Positions 27,243-31,361 of a DNA stretch of 31,361 bases are shown piece by piece. The translations under genes and the position numbers were made by a program. The notes below the pieces were generated by a model. It saw nothing but the letters and a program-made list of their open reading frames with translations. It did not search any database and had not been told where the DNA came from. The stretch's first letter is position 1. Each line of letters starts with the position of its first letter. The stretch is from a virus, in IMG/VR virus record IMGVR_UViG_3300025280_000108, positions 1 through 31,361 of that record; one strand, 5' to 3'.

Positions 27243-28055
27243 TTACTTCACCGTCGTTTCGATCTCAATGTTGTTGTCGCCAGTGCTGTTTTTGACTGTC
27301 AAACTACTAAACAGGAAATCCGCCGTAGCTAGGCCGTCTCCTGTCCCGATCACCATGTTCTTTAGCGTCATCGTGCCTACGTTGAGGTCACTGATCACGC
27401 AATCCCCGCCAAAGGTGCGTACATTCGTTACTGTGAGCGTCTTGATGACTGCACCCGAGGTGCCGCCCCGAAGAATGATTTTATCGTACGTCTCATTGGT
27501 TGCAGTGAGGTTGGTATTGCCTCGGCTGGATGCTACCGACACGTTGCTCGGAGTGCCTACGGTCAAGGCGAAGCTATTTCCGTCGGCTTGGTTGTCCTCA
27601 TAAATGAGATCATGGACGGTCGCATCGCTAACCGTGAGTTTTCCACAACGCAGTCCATCTACTGTCATGGTCTCAATCAGAGTGTCGCCAGTGCCACTAA
27701 TCTCAAACACATTGACTACGCCACTAGCTACACCAACATCCAACTCGGATAGGTTGATGGTGCCGAACCGCTGTCCATCAATGGTCAGGTCGAAGCTGCG
27801 GGTTTCGGGGAGTTCTGCTAGATCGGAATTGCTGACCAGTGATCTGGGTGACTCTCGTAGATCGTAGATACCAGGATCGGGGATCGATGCCCAGGTTTTG
27901 CCATTGGCAAACAGCAGAATGAGGCCCACGGTAACACCGAATGCTATCACCAGAGCCATGCCTACCCAGATCATGGGGTTGCTATGCCCCGTAGCCATTG
28001 TGGGCATCGAGTAACGATAAGCTTGACGGTCTAACATGCGGATGCGGAACTTCAC
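27243..28055 (-). CDS. Single-pass membrane protein with beta-rich extracytoplasmic domain
   Basis: The 270-residue protein starts at GTG 28055, overlapping the previous stop, behind GGAGGTGG. A basic N-terminus (MKFRIRMLDRQAYRYSM) precedes one membrane helix (about 29-50, IWVGMALVIAFGVTVGLILLF), so the rest (51-270) should face outside. That part is Thr/Val/Asn-rich with short alternating strands (VVNVFEISGTGDTLIETMTV; DGLRCGKLTVSDATVHDLIY; KTLTVTNVRTFGGDCVISDL), like a beta-solenoid. No known structural phage family fits. It may alter the host surface, take part in lysis or exclude other phages; these are inferences. Confidence 0.75.
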   Translation of the reverse strand: MKFRIRMLDRQAYRYSMPTMATGHSNPMIWVGMALVIAFGVTVGLILLFANGKTWASIPDPGIYDLRESPRSLVSNSDLAELPETRSFDLTIDGQRFGTINLSELDVGVASGVVNVFEISGTGDTLIETMTVDGLRCGKLTVSDATVHDLIYEDNQADGNSFALTVGTPSNVSVASSRGNTNLTATNETYDKIILRGGTSGAVIKTLTVTNVRTFGGDCVISDLNVGTMTLKNMVIGTGDGLATADFLFSSLTVKNSTGDNNIEIETTVK

Positions 28056-28396
28056 TTGCCACCTCCATTAACGCCAGTGGCTGCGTTAGTATCCTTTACA
28101 CCGCCCTCACTCACCCACCGGCGGAAAAGTTCTCCGAGGACTGCTCCAACAGGCAGGTTTAGGGCCGCTACAGGTATCATGAGTCCCTCCACGTTATCCA
28201 GGAGGGATATGTCTCCGAGAATCCTTAAGCTGATCATCAAAAGCAGGATGAGCCACATCCAGACCACGGGGACGGCGACGAGGGCAACCAAAATTGTGGT
28301 GCCTGAAATGGTATCTGGTAACCCTCGCCCTGTTGGTTGTGCTGGTGGAGAAGGTGGTTGTGGTGGTGGTGATATATCGTCAGATGGTGTTGTCAT
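28052..28396 (-). CDS. Two-helix membrane protein with Pro-rich N-terminus, holin-like
   Basis: The 114-residue protein starts behind GGAGG. A Pro-rich cytoplasmic stretch (DDISPPPQPPSPPAQPTGRG) is followed by two hydrophobic segments (about 34-58, ILVALVAVPVVWMWLILLL; about 70-90, VEGLMIPVAALNLPVGAVLG) and a Gly/Asn-rich end. Two spans with such a tail fits a holin or a membrane partner of the next protein. No endolysin is seen in the window. Confidence 0.68.
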   Translation of the reverse strand: MTTPSDDISPPPQPPSPPAQPTGRGLPDTISGTTILVALVAVPVVWMWLILLLMISLRILGDISLLDNVEGLMIPVAALNLPVGAVLGELFRRWVSEGGVKDTNAATGVNGGGK

Positions 28397-28423
28397 GTAT
28401 CGTCCTCCGATTTAATGCAAAAC

Positions 28424-28446
28424 TCCCTGGACACAAACGCCAGGGA
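28424..28446 (-). terminator. Short terminator-like hairpin before the membrane cassette
   Basis: Arms TCCCTGG (28424-28430) and CCAGGGA (28440-28446) form a 7-bp stem with a 9-base loop. Read on the minus strand it is followed by GTTTTGC, a weak T-run. It lies in the 112-base gap between the Com-like gene and the membrane cassette, and could attenuate entry into the cassette. Confidence 0.45.
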
Positions 28447-28508
28447 AGTCATATTGACTACACCGACGCTCTAGGCGTTCATCGAACCTCTTGGGTCTCT
28501 AGGGTGCT

Positions 28509-28745
28509 TTATTCGATTGTCGTAGAAGCTAGCTGTTTAATCCAACCACCTATGCCATCCGGAAGAAGTGCTACTTGTTCCTGGTCAACACCGAATTGAT
28601 TGAGATGACTGCACTTGCACTGAATCTCAACGGACGATTTAAGTTCTAGATATAGTCGCTCTAGCTTCCGGTGGCACCGTTCACAGTAAACCCATTGCAT
28701 CGCTTCAAGTTCATCTTCGGGAATGTGGATACGCACGATTTTCAT
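28509..28745 (-). CDS. Com-like small zinc-binding protein
   Basis: The 78-residue protein starts at an ATG overlapping the previous stop (ATGA). It has YCERCHRKLERLYLELKSS then VEIQCKCSHLNQF. CxxCxKLL, a strand and IxCxxC-xLN is the layout of the Mu Com zinc finger family, which activates translation of the Mom modification gene in Mu. Here the second pair is CKC, closer than usual. No Mom homologue is visible. It may act on another mRNA or be a structural zinc protein. Confidence 0.65.
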   Translation of the reverse strand: MKIVRIHIPEDELEAMQWVYCERCHRKLERLYLELKSSVEIQCKCSHLNQFGVDQEQVALLPDGIGGWIKQLASTTIE

Positions 28746-29632
28746 AATACTGGGATTCCATAAGGGACCAAGGAATCCCAGATCGTTTCATATTCTTCCT
28801 TCACGCTGCCTTTGGTGTAGCTATAATCACCAAGTCGCTCTGCGGCCATGCCTTTACCAACTCGGCTATAAGCAAGCTCCGTCATGCGTAGCACAGCTTC
28901 CTGCACGGGGTACGGATATTCGTAGATATAGATATCACTGTTATTTGCGTGAGATGCTGCGGTCGTCCCATTGACACCACGCTCAACGGTGAGATTGTGG
29001 GTAGAAATGGCCGAAATCCAAAGCTGTTCGGACTCAATAAGGATTGTTTGACCGACTTCAAACTGTGTTCCAGCATCAACAGTCAGAGTAGTATCGGTTG
29101 AATTAAAAACTTCATTGACATCTGTTCCGGCATCATTATAAGGCGTCGCAGACCTACCTGTTCCATAACCCCACAATGCAGCAATCTCAATGACACGCTG
29201 ACCAGATGAAAATGTAGCATAGTCCCCTTGCCGTTCATCCATCTGAACACCGCGTTTAGGGAACCTGGAACTTTCAAAGGGCCAAAGAATGTAATCAGTT
29301 GCTGCCAGGGTGTCTTCGTATGTTGCATCCTGGTTAGAGTCCATCTTGATCGTGGTGACGCTTAGGATATCCGGCACCCACAGAGTGCGAGTATCGTCAC
29401 GAATGATGGGCTGTAAACTGAATTCCTGACGTTGGCGGGTATTGTTGAAACGCTCCAGAGGAATGTCAAAATACTTGGTGTCGGTAAGAACGTAGAAATG
29501 TCTTCCACAATAACTGTCAACTTCTCGGCTAGCTGCCTCAAGACGGCGAAGAAGCTGAGCATCCCACGTGGTGGTAGCGGCAGCGATGCTCAGGTTCTCC
29601 TTGATTTGATCTAATGTGGCGTATAAATTCAC
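28742..29632 (-). CDS. Head-tail connector/adaptor protein (gp6/gp15-like) with an insert
   Basis: The 296-residue protein has the typical helical start of connector adaptors (TLDQIKENLSIAAATTTWDA; LLRRLEAASREVDSYCGRHF) and a strand-rich part (about 50-160). A beta-rich insert follows (about 175-235, DTTLTVDAGTQFEVGQTILI; LTVERGVNGTTAASHAN), and a helical end (VQEAVLRMTELAYSRVGKG). HK97 gp6/SPP1 gp15 proteins are near 100-200 residues, so the insert is extra. The adaptor sits below the portal and starts the neck. Confidence 0.8.
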   Translation of the reverse strand: MNLYATLDQIKENLSIAAATTTWDAQLLRRLEAASREVDSYCGRHFYVLTDTKYFDIPLERFNNTRQRQEFSLQPIIRDDTRTLWVPDILSVTTIKMDSNQDATYEDTLAATDYILWPFESSRFPKRGVQMDERQGDYATFSSGQRVIEIAALWGYGTGRSATPYNDAGTDVNEVFNSTDTTLTVDAGTQFEVGQTILIESEQLWISAISTHNLTVERGVNGTTAASHANNSDIYIYEYPYPVQEAVLRMTELAYSRVGKGMAAERLGDYSYTKGSVKEEYETIWDSLVPYGIPVL

Positions 29633-29872
29633 CTACAGGTTGTCCTCCCAGGCTTTTTCATCAAGTTCGATTTCTTTCCTGGTTCTATGGGGTCCAACCT
29701 TCCAGGGCAATAATCCATATCGATCACGCAGCATAGCCGCTTGTTCATCTCCTGTCAGTAATTTCTTGTCCGGTGCTGCTTTGGTAACTGATCTGGTTAT
29801 CATCTTGTGATTCGGAGGACGTTCCAACAAATACTCCTGTGGGGATCGATTGGGTTTTCGTTGATTGTTCAT
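29633..29872 (-). CDS. Small basic protein overlapping the preceding gene
   Basis: The start used is ATG 29872 (79 residues), with AGGA ten bases upstream; TTG 29893 and ATG 29878 are alternatives. The first half is basic (NNQRKPNRSPQEYLLERPPN), followed by TGDEQAAMLRDRYGLLPWKV and an acidic end (RKEIELDEKAWEDNL). It overlaps the gene at 29745 by 128 bases in the +1 frame. Function unknown; it lies just before the adaptor gene. Confidence 0.55.
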   Translation of the reverse strand: MNNQRKPNRSPQEYLLERPPNHKMITRSVTKAAPDKKLLTGDEQAAMLRDRYGLLPWKVGPHRTRKEIELDEKAWEDNL

Positions 29873-30383
29873 GACCATTCGATCCTGGGACAATTATGCT
29901 AGATAGCAAATCATGAGGATTGGCTTCCTTGCCATCTGGTGTTCGGCAGATATCTTGCAACCGTTCTTTAATCAGGGCCATATCCATCCTCAGAGCAAAT
30001 GGCCCTTGGCTATCTGTCCATTCTACAATCCAGTCATAGTCGGTCTGTTCCAGAGCAACCCAATCCAACTGATTAGCTAAGGTGTATTGGAAGGCACGGA
30101 TGACTGAAGCCGCTGATACCATACCACTAGCTCCCTCTATCCGCTTTGGCCTACCTTTATCATCGATATCATGACCATAGCCATCATTAATCAGAAACAT
30201 TACAACTTGAGCGAAGGTAGCTTCTTCAATCATGGCTTTGCTGTAGACGTTCGCACCAAGAGGCCATTGAGCAGCTCTGGCTTCTTCTAAAGATTCCCGC
30301 TGCTTACGAGCATCAGGGTCTACAATCCGAATAGGAAAACCTTCGACACCTAAAAAATCTGGGTGATATCTTATGTACTTCAA
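29745..30383 (-). CDS. Unknown protein of the neck/head region
   Basis: The 212-residue protein starts at TTG 30383, chosen for AGGAG five bases upstream. Residues about 1-155 look globular and helical (PDARKQRESLEEARAAQWPL; MIEEATFAQVVMFLINDGYG; VSAASVIRAFQYTLANQLDW). The C-terminal 50 residues are Ser/Thr/Gln-rich and likely disordered; this is where the next gene overlaps. No family recognised. Position before the adaptor gene suggests a minor head or neck protein. Confidence 0.65.
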   Translation of the reverse strand: MKYIRYHPDFLGVEGFPIRIVDPDARKQRESLEEARAAQWPLGANVYSKAMIEEATFAQVVMFLINDGYGHDIDDKGRPKRIEGASGMVSAASVIRAFQYTLANQLDWVALEQTDYDWIVEWTDSQGPFALRMDMALIKERLQDICRTPDGKEANPHDLLSSIIVPGSNGHEQSTKTQSIPTGVFVGTSSESQDDNQISYQSSTGQEITDRR

Positions 30384-30414
30384 TGGTCTCCTCTCATTTC
30401 AGCACCTTCATGGC

Positions 30415-30630
30415 TTATCGGGCAGCCGCAGTGTCCAGCGCAGCAATGGCAGAAGCAGAAAAATCGGCCAACGGTAATGCCACAATCCTGACCGAAGTAG
30501 CTCTCCGTGACGTAGCAGCGTCCACTACTTCACATTCAACCGTCAATTCGTAACTGACTGTGACGCTTTCATCTGCGTTTACGGTCTTCACCTTCCTCAC
30601 CCTTGTCCACTCGTTATTCTCAATAGTCAT
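30415..30630 (-). CDS. Small protein of unknown function
   Basis: The 71-residue protein starts behind GAGGGG. It has strands (EWTRVRKVKTVNADESVTVS; YELTVECEVVDAATSRRATS; VRIVALPLADF) and an Ala-rich helical end (SASAIAALDTAAAR). It overlaps the preceding gene by 11 bases. No family recognised; its strand-rich plan and position would suit a minor structural protein. Confidence 0.6.
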   Translation of the reverse strand: MTIENNEWTRVRKVKTVNADESVTVSYELTVECEVVDAATSRRATSVRIVALPLADFSASAIAALDTAAAR

Positions 30631-31048
30631 TGCGTCCCCTCTCAGTTCGAATTCTCGTTTCCCGTCCGGTGCCGGTGGCTACTCGTGAAGGAGGCGTTTG
30701 ATCCTTTAGCCTTGCTCTGACCACTGCCAGGGGTTCGCCGGTTTGGATAGCGACTTGGCGATACCATAGATATCGGGGCATATCATGCTCCTCGCTATCC
30801 CAGGGCTGAACGCTGAAAATGTGTTGTTGGCGGTTATGGTCGAAATAAGCATCAACCGCTTCGAAATACTGGGGGAACATTGTCGCAAGGTCTCTTAACA
30901 GACAGCACATGCGGATACGAAGGGTCTGTCCTAGGTAGGGATTTGTCCAGTCCTGTATGTTGTGAAATGTACAATCACATAGATCATCGCCATGCTGCCA
31001 CCACGTTGTAGCAACAGGTTGTTGCAGAAGTTCTTGAAACGCTTGCAT
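30620..31048 (-). CDS. Unknown protein of the structural region
   Basis: The 142-residue protein has a helical start, aromatic and Cys residues (LCDC at about 23-26 and MCCLL at about 47-51), a central EAVDAYFDHNRQQHIFSVQP and a basic C-terminus (RLKDQTPPSRVATGTGRETR). It does not match a known head or neck family that I recognise. It lies between a decoration/fibre-like small protein and the next small gene. Confidence 0.6.
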   Translation of the reverse strand: MQAFQELLQQPVATTWWQHGDDLCDCTFHNIQDWTNPYLGQTLRIRMCCLLRDLATMFPQYFEAVDAYFDHNRQQHIFSVQPWDSEEHDMPRYLWYRQVAIQTGEPLAVVRARLKDQTPPSRVATGTGRETRIRTERGRNDY

Positions 31049-31053
31049 CCTAC

Positions 31054-31347
31054 TTACCCCACATTGCTGACGGTGCCGTCAGCGACAATTTTTTTCAGAA
31101 CTCCAGATGCAGAGAATATCCCGCTCGCATTAGTAATAGCACCCGCAGGAGCAGTGCCGTCGCGCAGCACGATAGCGTTGGTCGGCTGCGTAGTGCCAAA
31201 TGTCGACGCTGTCCCCATAGTGAGCTTGACGCTGCCGTTGGCTACATCAATCTGTTGTCCCGATGATCCCAACGTCATAGTTGCTGAGGTACACAAAATC
31301 GTTGATGCTTGAGCAAACGTCAAACCTCCAACATCGGTGAGGCGCAT
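31054..31347 (-). CDS. Small beta-rich phage structural protein, decoration or fibre-like
   Basis: The 97-residue protein starts at ATG 31347 with TTGGGGA upstream and is complete. It is Ala/Thr/Gly/Val-rich with short strands (SATMTLGSSGQQIDVANGSV; KLTMGTASTFGTTQP) and ends with RDGTAPAGAITNASGIFSAS then GVLKKIVADGTVSNVG. That end is typical of beta-prism-like or trimeric structural proteins in phage particles. It may decorate the head or form a fibre stub. Head genes are expected just beyond the right edge. Confidence 0.65.
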   Translation of the reverse strand: MRLTDVGGLTFAQASTILCTSATMTLGSSGQQIDVANGSVKLTMGTASTFGTTQPTNAIVLRDGTAPAGAITNASGIFSASGVLKKIVADGTVSNVG

Positions 31348-31361
31348 TTTTTCCCCAACGC

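Overview
The window is part of a tailed double-stranded DNA phage or prophage with a siphovirus-type (long, non-contractile tail) module. It contains both terminase subunits, head-tail connector proteins, a tail-terminator-like protein, tail tube proteins, a frameshifted tail assembly chaperone, a long tape measure protein and distal tail/hub proteins. G+C is intermediate and Shine-Dalgarno sites are strong (GGAGG, AAGGAG), so the host is a bacterium. I cannot name it from sequence alone. No portal, capsid, protease, endolysin, integrase or CI-like repressor is visible, so lifestyle is undecided. No tRNA, rRNA, CRISPR array or insertion sequence was seen.

There are three transcription blocks. 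(1) Positions 5951 down to 1, minus strand: a zinc-ribbon protein, a replication initiator with an embedded origin, a DnaC-like helicase loader, a VRR-NUC nuclease, a ParB-like/adenine methylase, TerS, TerL and two small proteins, the last cut by the left edge. (2) Positions 6040 to about 15900, plus strand: an early/accessory block with many small Cys-rich proteins, a helicase-methylase fusion, a fragment of a type I restriction HsdM subunit, a PAPS-reductase-like ATP pyrophosphatase and a frame-broken ParB-like gene. (3) Positions 31347 down to 16205, minus strand: connector, membrane-protein cassette, tail genes, ending in a Cys-rich HTH protein. Blocks 1 and 3 run the same way. The missing head genes would fit between the left and right edges if the genome is circular or circularly permuted.

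The most striking feature is regulatory. A 13-bp palindrome, ACACY-NNN-RGTGT, occurs seven times (plus one degenerate copy). Five copies lie in the 17-bp spacer of five sigma-70-like promoters, on both strands, always with the last base of the palindrome being the first base of the -10 hexamer. This looks like a phage-wide operator set for one regulator that would control block 1, three start points in block 2 and the small gene after TerL.

Other strong signals are a probable origin inside the initiator gene (three DnaA-box-like sites, an AT-rich stretch and four helically phased 12-bp iterons), a classical A_AAA_AAC -1 frameshift giving a G/GT-type tail chaperone pair, seven 46-residue tandem repeats in the tape measure protein, three tandem tail-tube paralogues, and a membrane-protein cassette with a predicted single-pass beta-rich protein inside the connector region.
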